Source of the DNA: an uncultured Collinsella sp.
GTDB lineage: Bacteria; Actinomycetota; Coriobacteriia; Coriobacteriales; Coriobacteriaceae
Length of the DNA: 64,000 nt
Assembly: GCA_958437495.1 (NCBI GenBank)
Contig: CAUBOH010000009.1
Span: forward strand, 1-64,000
Direction: 5' to 3'
In this document: positions 52,902 to 61,617 of the stretch, piece after piece
Layout of the letters: each line of letters starts with the position of its first letter
Numbering within the stretch: the stretch's first letter is position 1
Translations under genes and position numbers: made by a program
Notes under the pieces: generated by a model
The model's database searches: none
What the model saw: the letters and a program-made list of their open reading frames with translations, nothing else
Told to the model about the DNA's origin: nothing

Positions 52902-53258
52902 ATGATTTCCATGCGTGAGGCGTATGAGAAGATCGGCGCCAATTATGATGACGCGTACGCTCGGCTGATGGGCGAGGAAATGCTTGCCCGCTTTGCCCTC
53001 AAGTTTTTGGATGACGAGAGCATGGACAAGCTGGAGGCTGCCATGGCGGCGGGAGACGCCGAAGGTGCGTTTATGGCAGCGCACACGCTCAAGGGCGTGA
53101 GCCAGAACCTGGGATTCGATAATCTGTACGAGCCGGCGGTCGTGGTGACCGAGGCGCTGCGCGGCGCCGATGCCGTTGACGGCGCTCGCGAGGGAATGCA
53201 TGCGCTACAGCAGCAATATGCGGCTACGATGTCGCCCCTGCGCGAGGCGGCCGAGTAA
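52902..53258 (+). CDS. HPt-domain phosphotransfer protein
   Basis: A 118-residue histidine phosphotransfer protein. The four-helix-bundle signature FMAAHTLKGVSQNLGF carries the phosphorylated His at about residue 62, in the correct xHxLKGxxxxxG context. It follows the receiver-HD-GYP gene, with AAAGGAG upstream of the ATG. It is likely the donor or acceptor for the receiver domain of that protein. A kinase feeding it is not present in the window. Confidence 0.9.
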   Translation: MISMREAYEKIGANYDDAYARLMGEEMLARFALKFLDDESMDKLEAAMAAGDAEGAFMAAHTLKGVSQNLGFDNLYEPAVVVTEALRGADAVDGAREGMHALQQQYAATMSPLREAAE

Positions 53259-53282
53259 GAGCTCGCGAGCTTTGATGACTAT

Positions 53283-53346
53283 GAGAGTGGATAATCTCCC
53301 GTTTTAGGCCCGGTGGCGGCCTCAAAGTGGGAGATTATCCACTCTC
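53283..53346. repeat. GAGAGTGGATAATCTCCC palindrome
   Basis: GAGAGTGGATAATCTCCC and GGGAGATTATCCACTCTC form a perfect 18-bp stem around a 28-base centre, following the HPt gene. A further ATCCACTCTC sits at about 53366, so the palindrome may be part of a larger decayed repeat. Confidence 0.8.
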
Positions 53347-53442
53347 GTTCGATACGTGTCCAAAAATCCACTCTCACCCCTTCCGATTAGTGAATGGCCT
53401 ATGCGCACTGGCGGGGCTTTCCGCATGCAATCCATATCGTTG

Positions 53443-53476
53443 TTCGATAAACTGTTCGAATAACGATAGAGTCGAT
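53443..53476 (+). promoter_or_regulatory. Candidate operator of the DUF2975-XRE operon
   Basis: TTCGATAA (53443-53450) is followed by TTCGAATAACGATA. The complement TTATCGAA recurs at 54479-54486 in front of the ABC operon, suggesting one repressor, perhaps the XRE protein at 54058, acts at both. Confidence 0.45.
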
Positions 53477-53488
53477 GAGGGTGAGTGT

Positions 53489-54049
53489 ATGTCCAACAGC
53501 GTTCAGCGTATGGCCAAGGCGGGCGAAAATATCAGGAAGCTTGGTTTTTGCATGGCAGCCGTTTTTGCAGGGATGCTCGTCGCTTTTGCCGCGTTGGTTG
53601 TTTACGTGATCTGGTATGCGGTTACAAACGTTGCTTCTGTCGATTCTTTCGGTGTCGTGACGTTTCTCAATGGCGGGTGCGTCGTTATCCCAAGCGGACT
53701 GTGCCTGGCACTCGTCGTGGGTATTTCGCTTGTCGTTTTGTGCGGGATCAGCCGTAATATCTCTCGGGGCGTCTCGCCCTTTACCAAGACGCATGTGCGG
53801 CTTATCCGTGTTCTCGCGCTTGCCTTTGCTGTTAACGCCGCGGTTTCGCTTGTTGGTGCCTATGGATCGGTCAATCTCACCATTGGCGAACTGGAGCTTT
53901 ACATCGTGCCTCATTCCTTCGTTATTGAGATTTGCCAAGGCGCTACCTTTGATGCGGGGTCGTTTATCAGCGCAGTTGTCTGTTTGTTTATCTCGGCGAT
54001 CTGGAGTTATGCCTCGCTGCTCCAAGAGCAGTCTGACGAGCTTGTGTAG
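53489..54049 (+). CDS. DUF2975-like membrane protein
   Basis: A 186-residue protein with four predicted helices (MAAVFAGMLVAFAALVVYVIWYAV, VIPSGLCLALVVGISLVVLCGI, VRLIRVLALAFAVNAAVSLVGAY, FISAVVCLFISAIWSYASLL) and a short cytoplasmic loop SRNISRGVSPFTKTHVRLIR typical of DUF2975 proteins. Such proteins are commonly encoded beside a small YozG-type XRE regulator, as here, nine bases upstream of it. GAGGGTGAG lies before the ATG at 53489. The pair's function is not established; membrane sensing of a stress by an anti-repressor is one idea. Confidence 0.8.
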   Translation: MSNSVQRMAKAGENIRKLGFCMAAVFAGMLVAFAALVVYVIWYAVTNVASVDSFGVVTFLNGGCVVIPSGLCLALVVGISLVVLCGISRNISRGVSPFTKTHVRLIRVLALAFAVNAAVSLVGAYGSVNLTIGELELYIVPHSFVIEICQGATFDAGSFISAVVCLFISAIWSYASLLQEQSDELV

Positions 54050-54057
54050 GAGGAAAC

Positions 54058-54387
54058 ATGAGCTATCTCATCATCGAGCTTGAGACGCAGCTGCTTAAGA
54101 CCGGAAAGACCAGCGCTGATCTGATTCGGGCGACGGGGCATACTCCGGCTAATATTTCAAAGCTTAGAAACGGAAAGATAAAAGCTATTCGCCTAAAGAC
54201 GCTTCTCGATATCTGTGATGAGCTTGATTGTCAACCGGGAGATATTATTCAGCGCGTGAGCGAGAAAGAGCTTGAGGAGCTTATTGTCGAGCGCGCGAAA
54301 AATGTCGTGAGACAGATGCGGGATGGCGGAGGCAACGAGGCGTCGCTTCCGACATCGGTCTTCGCTGTCGATTTGAGTGACGAGTAG
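54058..54387 (+). CDS. Small XRE-family regulator (YozG-like)
   Basis: A 109-residue protein with a Cro/CI helix-turn-helix: LLKTGKTSADLIRATGHTPANISKLRNGKIKAIRLKTLLDICDELDCQPGDII, residues about 12-65, as in YozG. A C-terminal Glu/Arg-rich helix and a short acidic tail follow. AGGAGGAAAC sits just before the ATG. Cotranscribed with the membrane protein upstream. The motif TTATCGAA before both this operon and the next ABC operon makes it a candidate repressor of both. Confidence 0.85.
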   Translation: MSYLIIELETQLLKTGKTSADLIRATGHTPANISKLRNGKIKAIRLKTLLDICDELDCQPGDIIQRVSEKELEELIVERAKNVVRQMRDGGGNEASLPTSVFAVDLSDE

Positions 54388-54427
54388 CTTAAGGCGAACA
54401 ACTAAAACGAAATATCAGCGTGAAGGG

Positions 54428-54460
54428 ACTCGTGTCTAACACGGGTTCTTTCTTTTAGAT
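54428..54460 (+). terminator. Terminator after the XRE gene
   Basis: ACTCGTGTCTAACACGGGT forms a short stem followed by TCTTTCTTTTA, about 40 bases past the stop codon. Confidence 0.6.
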
Positions 54461-54464
54461 TATC

Positions 54465-54500
54465 TTGACAAATACGAGTTATCGAAAAACAATAACAACT
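54465..54500 (+). promoter_or_regulatory. Promoter of the three-gene ABC operon with operator
   Basis: TTGACA (54465-54470) and a poor -10 (AACAAT, about 54488) flank TTATCGAA (54479-54486), so a repressor bound there would block polymerase. CGATAA recurs at about 54509. Confidence 0.5.
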
Positions 54501-54531
54501 ATGGAAAACGATAAAGGAAAGAAGGAGCGAT

Positions 54532-55293
54532 ATGAGCGGTTTTGCTATCAAGCAGAACGGGAGGCCAATGAACACATCAGCGATAAAGCTATCAAAAGTA
54601 TCAAAGCGCTACGGGAAACGGCGCGTTTTGCATGACGTTTCCTTCGAGGTGCATCAGCCTGAGCTCTGTGCCCTTGTCGGTGCAAACGGTGCGGGCAAAA
54701 GCACACTAATTAAAATCGTCTTGGGCATCTGTGAGCCATCGTCGGGAAGCGTGGAACTCTTCGGAGGCAAGTCAAAAAGAGAGCTGAGCCTGATGCGGAC
54801 GCGTGTCGGCTATGTACCAGATTCCAGTGGAGCATATCAATCTCTCAGTGCGGTTGAGAATCTTCAAATCCGATGTGCGGAATGGGGGCTCGATGAGAAG
54901 CGTGAGATTCCTCGCGTTTTGAGCCTAGTCGGGCTGGATGCCGATGAGAAAAAGAGCGTGAGCAGTTTTTCTCTGGGAATGAAACGGCGATTGGATATAG
55001 CTACGGCTTTGTTGGGCGACACCGACTTGCTGATTTTCGATGAGCCGGCAAATGGATTGGATCCGTTGGGCATTGAGAGCATATGGACCCTTATCGGCCG
55101 ATTGAATCGAGAGCAGGGTAAGACCATGCTCATCTCTAGTCATGATTTGGATGAGCTGGCATCGGTTGCAACAAGCTGCCTGTTTCTTCATGACGGCGAA
55201 CTGCTGAAAAAGGAATCGATGGACGTCATAAGGGATGAGGCGCCATCCCTAAAAGAGTATTACAGGCGCTTGATGAAGGCGGTCTCGCTATGA
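54532..55293 (+). CDS. ABC transporter ATP-binding protein (BcrA/LanF-like)
   Basis: A 253-residue ATPase. Walker A GANGAGKST, signature SFSLGMKRRLDIATALLG, Walker B LLIFDEPANGLDPLGI and H-loop ISSHDLDELA are those of the drug and lantibiotic-immunity group (BcrA/NatA/LanF). AAGGAGCGAT precedes the ATG at 54532; an internal ATG at 54568 is possible. It overlaps the next gene by four bases. Base composition is lower in G+C than the window average, as in the rest of this cassette. Confidence 0.9.
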   Translation: MSGFAIKQNGRPMNTSAIKLSKVSKRYGKRRVLHDVSFEVHQPELCALVGANGAGKSTLIKIVLGICEPSSGSVELFGGKSKRELSLMRTRVGYVPDSSGAYQSLSAVENLQIRCAEWGLDEKREIPRVLSLVGLDADEKKSVSSFSLGMKRRLDIATALLGDTDLLIFDEPANGLDPLGIESIWTLIGRLNREQGKTMLISSHDLDELASVATSCLFLHDGELLKKESMDVIRDEAPSLKEYYRRLMKAVSL

Positions 55294-56114
55294 AGCGGGC
55301 GATTCATCCCATAAAGGCAGATATGATGCGTTTGCACAGGATGTTTCCGGCGAAGTTTGGTCTTGCGCTTATGCTGGCGTTCGGCCTTCTCTTCGGTGTC
55401 TTTCTAAAAAGCGGAACAACGTTGCTAGCCTTTGGCAATAGCGTTTGCGGGGAGGATATTGGTTTCATCTGGAATGTAATCGATCCTACTGCGCCTGATG
55501 AGTCCCTTGTGCGCAGTGCTTTTGCCGGCACCTCTCTGCTCGTTCCGCTCATCGTTTGCCTGGCGATTTTACAGGAGCGCGGCTATGAAGAGGGATGCCG
55601 AATTTCTTCAGCAAGAGGTCTTGCCCGCTTTAACGGGGCTCTGGCACATGTACTTTCGTCTGCTTTAATAATCGGCGCAGCGTATAGTGCGCTTTGCCTT
55701 CTTCTGTTTGAAATAGCGATAACACGTGGAGGGCAAAACTATGCGCATAGCATGCTGGCTGCATTTTTGCCCGCAATGATGATTAACGCCGTATTGGTGA
55801 TATCGATTGCGCTGGAGACGGTGACCATCTATCGGATTACAAGCAGCGCCGTATTTAGCGGGGCTGTGGTAATAATCGGATTTGTCATGAGCTTGACGCT
55901 CTACGGAACTTACCTTCAGACGCCCATACCGTCCTTGCGATGGATCTTCTTTCTTCCGGGGCCGTACCTTGGAGTCGGATGTGCCCTTGGGTATAGCGAT
56001 ATGGGGCAGCTGACGCTTCTGGGATATGGCGTGGCAGCCAGCTGTCTATCGGTATTGATTTACACTCTCTTGAGCTTTCGCGCTGGGGGTGTGCTCAATG
56101 GCTCGTCAGACTAA
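55290..56114 (+). CDS. ABC transporter permease (LanE/G-like), first
   Basis: A 274-residue membrane protein with about six helices (for example FGLALMLAFGLLFGVFL, AHVLSSALIIGAAYSALCLLLF, VVIIGFVMSLTLYGTYL). No family signature is strong, but the size, order and pairing with a BcrA-like ATPase and a second permease match ABC-2-type immunity/bacitracin transporters. It starts in an ATGA overlap with the ATPase and overlaps the second permease by 17 bases. No ribosomal or precursor peptide gene is seen beside it. Confidence 0.8.
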   Translation: MKRAIHPIKADMMRLHRMFPAKFGLALMLAFGLLFGVFLKSGTTLLAFGNSVCGEDIGFIWNVIDPTAPDESLVRSAFAGTSLLVPLIVCLAILQERGYEEGCRISSARGLARFNGALAHVLSSALIIGAAYSALCLLLFEIAITRGGQNYAHSMLAAFLPAMMINAVLVISIALETVTIYRITSSAVFSGAVVIIGFVMSLTLYGTYLQTPIPSLRWIFFLPGPYLGVGCALGYSDMGQLTLLGYGVAASCLSVLIYTLLSFRAGGVLNGSSD

Positions 56115-56916
56115 AAGATTCCTCCATTCAGAATGGAAGCATGTGAGTAAATGGACGTATGCCTTAATCCTGATAATTTATACGTGCATGGTGGTATTGC
56201 AGCTTAATTCTTTCCCGATGTGGTTCTGTAGCCTCCGTGAGAACAGTTTCTTGGGCTTTTTCCCAGACCCGACGCTTCGGTTATCGGCGGAGGATGTCCT
56301 TCTATTTCGTAATGCAGAGGTTTTTCGCGGTCTGCTGTTCAACGTAGCCCCGTTGGCTCATGCATTGTTCTTTCCGTTCATCGCGGCTTGTATCGTGCCG
56401 CGCTTTGTCAGCTCAGGCTTTGTCGAGGAACCGTGGGGGTTGTCGGAGGCTCGGGGAGGGAAGCGTGTGTGCGCTATCGTTGCGCGAGTGGTGCTGTCTT
56501 CTTTTGTCCTTTTGGGCGCGTTTATCCTGACGAGTGTCGTTTTGTACTGTCTTAACTGCGCGATCGTTTTGGATGCTCAGCAGTATTTCAACCTGAATAT
56601 TTTTTGCTATCGACTTGTTCTTGCCGCCGCTGTCTGCCTTGCATACGTGGTCTCTTGCGTAATCGTTGTTTCCTATTTTGAGTCCGGCTTCGGTCCGATT
56701 GGCATGCTGCTGCTTGTCAACGTCGTAGCGATCTACATACAGCTCGGGGCCAATTCCATGCTTCCGCTTCCGTCCTCGATGCTCATGTGGATTTGCGGCG
56801 TGACCCCGTTGAGGGACGGTCAATGCGTTTCGATTTTAATTGACTGCCTAATAAACGTAGTAAGCGTCTTTACCATCTGCTTTACCGTAGACCGATTGCG
56901 GTCGAGATTTCTTTGA
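56098..56916 (+). CDS. ABC transporter permease (LanE/G-like), second
   Basis: A 272-residue membrane protein, about six helices (YALILIIYTCMVVLQL, HALFFPFIAACIVP, VVLSSFVLLGAFILTSVVLYCL, LVLAAAVCLAYVVSCVIVVSYF). It shares only the general layout with the first permease. The ATG at 56098 is chosen over an earlier GTG since GGGGGTG precedes it. It closes the operon at the terminator near 56957. Confidence 0.78.
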   Translation: MARQTKRFLHSEWKHVSKWTYALILIIYTCMVVLQLNSFPMWFCSLRENSFLGFFPDPTLRLSAEDVLLFRNAEVFRGLLFNVAPLAHALFFPFIAACIVPRFVSSGFVEEPWGLSEARGGKRVCAIVARVVLSSFVLLGAFILTSVVLYCLNCAIVLDAQQYFNLNIFCYRLVLAAAVCLAYVVSCVIVVSYFESGFGPIGMLLLVNVVAIYIQLGANSMLPLPSSMLMWICGVTPLRDGQCVSILIDCLINVVSVFTICFTVDRLRSRFL

Positions 56917-56956
56917 TTGTTTGTGAGGGATGATCATACCGAGCATACCAAATACA

Positions 56957-56990
56957 GGGGGGCGGGCACCGTGGCTGGTGTCCGCCCCCC
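56957..56990. terminator. Bidirectional terminator hairpin
   Basis: GGGGGGCGGGCACC and GGTGTCCGCCCCCC pair around TGTGGCT-like loop sequence, between the + strand ABC operon and the minus-strand C26 peptidase. It has no clear T-run on either side. Confidence 0.6.
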
Positions 56991-57026
56991 CTGACATGGA
57001 AGGTTTAAGCCTGTGCGGTTCGCGAG

Positions 57027-57836
57027 CTAGCGGGCCTGCTTTACCTTGGCCGCCGCCTCGACAAACGACTTCCACAGGTTAAAGTCGGTCTCGAGCGTCT
57101 TCCACGTATACTCAGGGTGCCATTGCACGCCCAGGCAGAACGGCTGGCCTTCGACTTCGATGCACTCGGGAACGCCGTCGGTTGCCTTGGCGACCAAGCG
57201 CGTGCTTTTACCCAGACGGTCGACGCAGCAGTGATGTGCCGAGTTGGTCTGGATCAGCCTGTGCCCGCCAACCGCGCGCTCCAGCAGCGAGCCCGGCATG
57301 ACCTCGACAGGGTGCACGGGGTCGTTGAGCACGTGGGTGTGGCGCCACTGCGTGCGGCCCTCGCGCGCGCCCAGGCTCGGCACGTCCATGCACAGGGTGC
57401 CGCCGGTGGCGACGTTGAGCAGCTGCGTGCCGCGGCAGGTGGTAAAGAGCGGCTTTTTGACGCGGAGTACCTCGTCGACCAGCTTAAACTCAAAACTATC
57501 GCGGATCTCGCAGCAGAGGGTGGGGTCGTAGGGTCGATCATCGCCCCAACGTTTGGGATTGACATCGGGGCCGCCGGGAATGGCGATACCGTCAGCGATT
57601 TCCACATAATGACGGATAACGTCGACGTCTTCGGTAATGGACATCTGCAGCGGCAGACCGCCGGCGGCAAGAATGGCGTCGACAAAGACGCTCGCAATCT
57701 CCTCGTTGGGGGAGAGCGTCTCGCTCAAACAGGGCTTCGCTTCTTCCCAGCGTGGTGCTACCAGGATAAGCGGGCGGTCGGCGGGATCGACGTCGACGTG
57801 CGGAGTGTAGGACGATGAGGTGCGGGTTCCGATCAT
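57027..57836 (-). CDS. Gamma-glutamyl-gamma-aminobutyrate hydrolase family peptidase (C26)
   Basis: A 269-residue class I glutamine-amidotransferase-like hydrolase. The nucleophile Cys is in LFTTCRGTQLLNVATGG, where the first Gly of GxCxG is Thr, and the His-Glu pair is in LGVQWHPEYTW. IAIPGGPDVNPKRWG is a typical C26 segment. Relatives (PuuD) cleave gamma-glutamyl amides to free glutamate. It follows the glutamate-type ABC uptake operon by 87 bases in the same direction, consistent with a link to glutamyl compounds. The ATG at 57836 starts the conserved part; no strong RBS is visible, and a GTG at 57911 is possible. Confidence 0.87.
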   Translation of the reverse strand: MIGTRTSSSYTPHVDVDPADRPLILVAPRWEEAKPCLSETLSPNEEIASVFVDAILAAGGLPLQMSITEDVDVIRHYVEIADGIAIPGGPDVNPKRWGDDRPYDPTLCCEIRDSFEFKLVDEVLRVKKPLFTTCRGTQLLNVATGGTLCMDVPSLGAREGRTQWRHTHVLNDPVHPVEVMPGSLLERAVGGHRLIQTNSAHHCCVDRLGKSTRLVAKATDGVPECIEVEGQPFCLGVQWHPEYTWKTLETDFNLWKSFVEAAAKVKQAR

Positions 57837-57923
57837 GGGTGCGGCTTTCGAATCCGGATGGACATGGCACAGGGGCGGCGCGGGACAAACGTTACTGATG
57901 AATTCGCCCACGTGGCAATTGGG

Positions 57924-58688
<765 letters not shown>

Positions 58689-58724
58689 GGTGCTCGGCTC
58701 CTTATGCTTTGAGAACGTGGGTAC

Positions 58725-59558
58725 TTAGCGGATGATGGTCGCGCCGGTCTTGTGCGAAACGTAGACGGCGGCCTTGTTAATCGCAACGTTGATGAGGATG
58801 TAGATGACCGCGATTACCAGGTAGACCGACACGAGGGCGTCGTAGTTGGTAATGAGCACGCGGGCATTTTGCATGAGGTCGGGGTAGCTCACCACATAGG
58901 CGACGGTGGTGTCTTTGACTACGACCACAAGCTGCGAAATCAACGACGGAATGATAAACCGAATCGCCTGCGGCAACACGATTTTAAAGGTGATTTTAGC
59001 TTTGGAGAGACCGAGCGCCTGAGCAGCTTCGACCTGGCCGCGCGGCACGGCGTTGACGCCGGCGCGGAAGATCTCGGCGAGTACGCCGGCGGCAGCGAGC
59101 GCGACGGGGAGCGTGAGCATCCAAAACGACGGCAGCGCGATCTTGTACTGGGGCAGCACCAAAAAGAAGAAGTAGATGAACAGCAGGCTCGGCACGCCAC
59201 GGAAGAAATCGGTGAGCACGCGGCAGACCAGCTGCAGCGGCTTAATGTCGCTCGTGCGGCCGAGCATAAGAGCTAAGCCCAGCACCAGCGCGATGGCGCC
59301 AGCGGTGAGTGCGACTTTAACGGTGCCCTCAAAGCCGGCAAGCAAGAACTTCCAGGTGGTGAGGTGCGTAAAGAAATACCAATAGTGGACCGAAAGCTGG
59401 CCGGTCACATAAAAGCGCTGCAGCACCAGGGCGACGAGCACGGCGACAGCAACAAGTGAGATGGCGGTGCCGATGCGAATCTTGGCTCGCATCTTGGGGC
59501 CGGGAGCCTCGTAGAGCGCATCGCGCATGGTGAGTGCAGGGGAGGAATGCTTGCTCAT
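58725..59558 (-). CDS. Polar amino acid ABC transporter permease (second)
   Basis: A 277-residue permease of the HisMQ family. An N-terminal extension of about 30 residues precedes five helices. The cytoplasmic EAA loop reads AEIFRAGVNAVPRGQVEAAQALGLSKAKI and makes contact with the ATPase. The start overlaps the other permease gene by four bases. Comparison of layout suggests GluD; exact substrate (glutamate, aspartate, glutamine) is not resolved by sequence. Confidence 0.92.
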   Translation of the reverse strand: MSKHSSPALTMRDALYEAPGPKMRAKIRIGTAISLVAVAVLVALVLQRFYVTGQLSVHYWYFFTHLTTWKFLLAGFEGTVKVALTAGAIALVLGLALMLGRTSDIKPLQLVCRVLTDFFRGVPSLLFIYFFFLVLPQYKIALPSFWMLTLPVALAAAGVLAEIFRAGVNAVPRGQVEAAQALGLSKAKITFKIVLPQAIRFIIPSLISQLVVVVKDTTVAYVVSYPDLMQNARVLITNYDALVSVYLVIAVIYILINVAINKAAVYVSHKTGATIIR

Positions 59559-60214
59559 CGGAGAATCCTCACCTTCTTATCGATATAGTTGCCAATGTGG
59601 CTCACCACAAAGGCCGTGCCCAGGTAGCCGAGTGCCGAGATAAAGAACGCGGCGACGCCGCCGAGCGAGCGCGTGTTGATGTAGCTCACCACGCCGGTAA
59701 GCTCTTGCGGCTTAAGCGGCACCTGGCTGCCCAAGGCGGTAGTGAGCATGACGGCGATAAAGAGGTTGGTCATGGGCAATACGCTTGAGCGCAGTGCCTG
59801 CGGAATCACGATCTTGGCGAGGATGCGGCTGAAGCTCATGCCGAGCGAGCGGGCGGCTTCGACCTGGCCGACGCCAACGGTGTTGATGCCGCTCATAAAG
59901 TTCTCGGAGCCAAAGGCGGAACCCAAGAGTACTGTGGCGACGATAACGCAGGTGCGGTAGGGCAGGACGACCTTGAGCGGTGGCAGTGCGTAGACGACGA
60001 TGATGAGCAGCGCGATGCCGGGGATGTTACGGAAGACCTGGACATACAGGTCGCCAAAGACGCGCAGCGGCTTGAGCGGCGACACGCGCATCACGGTGAC
60101 GGCGACGGCCAGCACCATGGCGATGACAAACGACTCAAGCGTCATGCCCCAGGTTGCAAGCAGCGCGTCGATATAGTTCTGGCCATAGAGCGACCAGAGC
60201 TCGGAGAGAATCAT
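59555..60214 (-). CDS. Polar amino acid ABC transporter permease (first)
   Basis: A 219-residue HisMQ-family permease, five helices (for example WGMTLESFVIAMVLAVAVTVM). The coupling loop GSENFMSGINTVGVGQVEAARSLGMSFSRIL has the EAA pattern. GGAGGTCCGC sits upstream of the ATG at 60214. A hairpin at 60239-60264 separates it from the binding-protein gene, probably damping expression of the membrane parts relative to the binding protein. Confidence 0.92.
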   Translation of the reverse strand: MILSELWSLYGQNYIDALLATWGMTLESFVIAMVLAVAVTVMRVSPLKPLRVFGDLYVQVFRNIPGIALLIIVVYALPPLKVVLPYRTCVIVATVLLGSAFGSENFMSGINTVGVGQVEAARSLGMSFSRILAKIVIPQALRSSVLPMTNLFIAVMLTTALGSQVPLKPQELTGVVSYINTRSLGGVAAFFISALGYLGTAFVVSHIGNYIDKKVRILR

Positions 60215-60238
60215 GCGGACCTCCCGCCGATAAGGAAA

Positions 60239-60264
60239 GGGGCTCCCGTGTGTACGGAAGCCCC
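60239..60264 (-). terminator. Intra-operon hairpin after the binding-protein gene
   Basis: GGGGCT-CCCGT...ACGG-AAGCCCC forms a strong stem between the solute-binding protein and permease genes, a position typical of partial terminators or mRNA-stabilising hairpins. Confidence 0.65.
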
Positions 60265-60352
60265 GACAACTCAGTGAGGAAACAGTTTACCGCAATAAAG
60301 CGCATCATGCGTTTCCGTATGGTTTCGTTGCGGTCGTTACCAGGCTCGCTGC

Positions 60353-61348
60353 CTAGGCGCCGATCTCGGGCAGCTCGGGAACATTGGTGTCGCCCGTACG
60401 GTCACCGATGCAGATCTGCCACAGCTCGGTCCAGGTGCCGTCGTCCTCGATCTTCTTAAGGAAGTCGTTGACGAAGGCTACGCCGTCGGAATCGAGCGGC
60501 AGGCCGATGCCATAGGGCTCCTTGCTGCCGAAGGGCTTGCCGGCGATCTTGTACTTACCGGGCTCGCGGACCAGGGCGCTCTGCTGCATGTTGTTATCGA
60601 TGACGTAGGCATCGACGCGACCTTGCTGGAGTGCCTGACGGGCTTCCTCGTCGGTCTTGAACTCCTGCTGGCTGGCCTTGGGGGCGAACTCCTCCAGGAT
60701 GGCGGGGCCGTTGGAGCCGGACTGGACGGCGACGTTCTTGTCCGCCAGGTCGTCGACGCCCTTGATGTCGTCGTTGTCGGCGAGCACCAGGATAGCCTGC
60801 TGGGTGTAGTAATAGGGGCCGGCGAAGGAGACGAGCTTCTTGCGCTCGTCGGTGATGGTGTAGGTGGCAAAGACGGCGTCGACCTGGCCGTTCTGCAGGA
60901 CGGACTCGCGCGTGTCCGAGGTCACCTGGGTGATCTTGACCTTGTTTTCACCCAGAATGTAGTTGGACAGGAGCTGTGCGATACCGGCGTCGAAGCCGCG
61001 GGTCTGGCCGTCTTTCTCGTTGAGGAGGGAGAAGAGCGTGGAGGTCTGAACGCCACCGATCTTAAAGACGCCGGCGTCCTTGACGGCCGTGGCCCAGGTG
61101 CTGGCGGCGATGGCATCGTCATCGGCCTTGGGGCCGTTGTCGACGAGCTTGTCGAATGCCTTGGCGTCGAGCGTGGTGGAAGCCTCGGTATCATTGGAGC
61201 TCTTGGAGGAGCCGGTGGCGGAACCCTTGTCGGCCTCGGCGCTGGTGTCGGAGCAGCCGGCAAGACCAAGGCCGGCGACGGTTGCGAAGGTGGCGGCAAC
61301 GAAGCCGCGGCGGTCGAGAACGACCTGCTGGGAGAGGTTTTTGCTCAT
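60353..61348 (-). CDS. Glutamate-type ABC transporter solute-binding lipoprotein
   Basis: A 331-residue extracytoplasmic binding protein of family 3. The signal sequence has a twin-arginine-like LDRRGFVAATFATVAGLGLAGC, with RR at 13-14 and the lipobox Cys at 32, so it may be exported by Tat and lipidated. A Ser/Ala/Asp-rich tether follows. The binding domain contains GFDAGIAQLLSNYIL, ATYTITDERKKLVSFAGPYY (the family 3 signature), VQSGSNGPAILEE and YVIDNNMQQS. It is the first gene of a four-gene operon, with a good promoter at 61392-61421. Glutamate is the likeliest ligand by overall resemblance to GluB. Confidence 0.92.
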   Translation of the reverse strand: MSKNLSQQVVLDRRGFVAATFATVAGLGLAGCSDTSAEADKGSATGSSKSSNDTEASTTLDAKAFDKLVDNGPKADDDAIAASTWATAVKDAGVFKIGGVQTSTLFSLLNEKDGQTRGFDAGIAQLLSNYILGENKVKITQVTSDTRESVLQNGQVDAVFATYTITDERKKLVSFAGPYYYTQQAILVLADNDDIKGVDDLADKNVAVQSGSNGPAILEEFAPKASQQEFKTDEEARQALQQGRVDAYVIDNNMQQSALVREPGKYKIAGKPFGSKEPYGIGLPLDSDGVAFVNDFLKKIEDDGTWTELWQICIGDRTGDTNVPELPEIGA

Positions 61349-61391
61349 GGTAGAACACCTTTCTCAATAAAATCCCTAGCGGTTGAGTAGA

Positions 61392-61421
61392 GTTATACCC
61401 TATCCCGCTCAAATGGGTCAA
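61392..61421 (-). promoter_or_regulatory. Sigma-70-type promoter of the amino-acid ABC operon
   Basis: On the minus strand TTGACC (61421-61416) and TATAAC (61397-61392) are separated by 18 bases, about 45 bases upstream of the binding-protein start codon. Confidence 0.7.
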
Positions 61422-61464
61422 CACGAAATAACTCAGAAACATACTTACCTTATGGGTTATTCTA

Positions 61465-61513
61465 GCTACCAAAAAGGGACAGGTTTATTTTGGCAGGTTT
61501 TATCTGGGCAAAC
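61465..61513. repeat. GCTACC...GGCAGG hairpin with GGGACAG loop
   Basis: CTACCAAAA / TTTTGGCAG around AGGGACAGGTTTA, with the tail TTTATCTGGGCAAACG. It lies in the divergent gap between the ABC operon and the alcohol dehydrogenase. Confidence 0.8.
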
Positions 61514-61617
61514 GCCGATTATTGCGGCTGAGATAGCGTTTTGCGGATGGCATGATCGCTCGCGGCGGTCGCTATAATGGCGGCAGCGCGACACATATAT
61601 AAGTAAGGAGATCGCGT

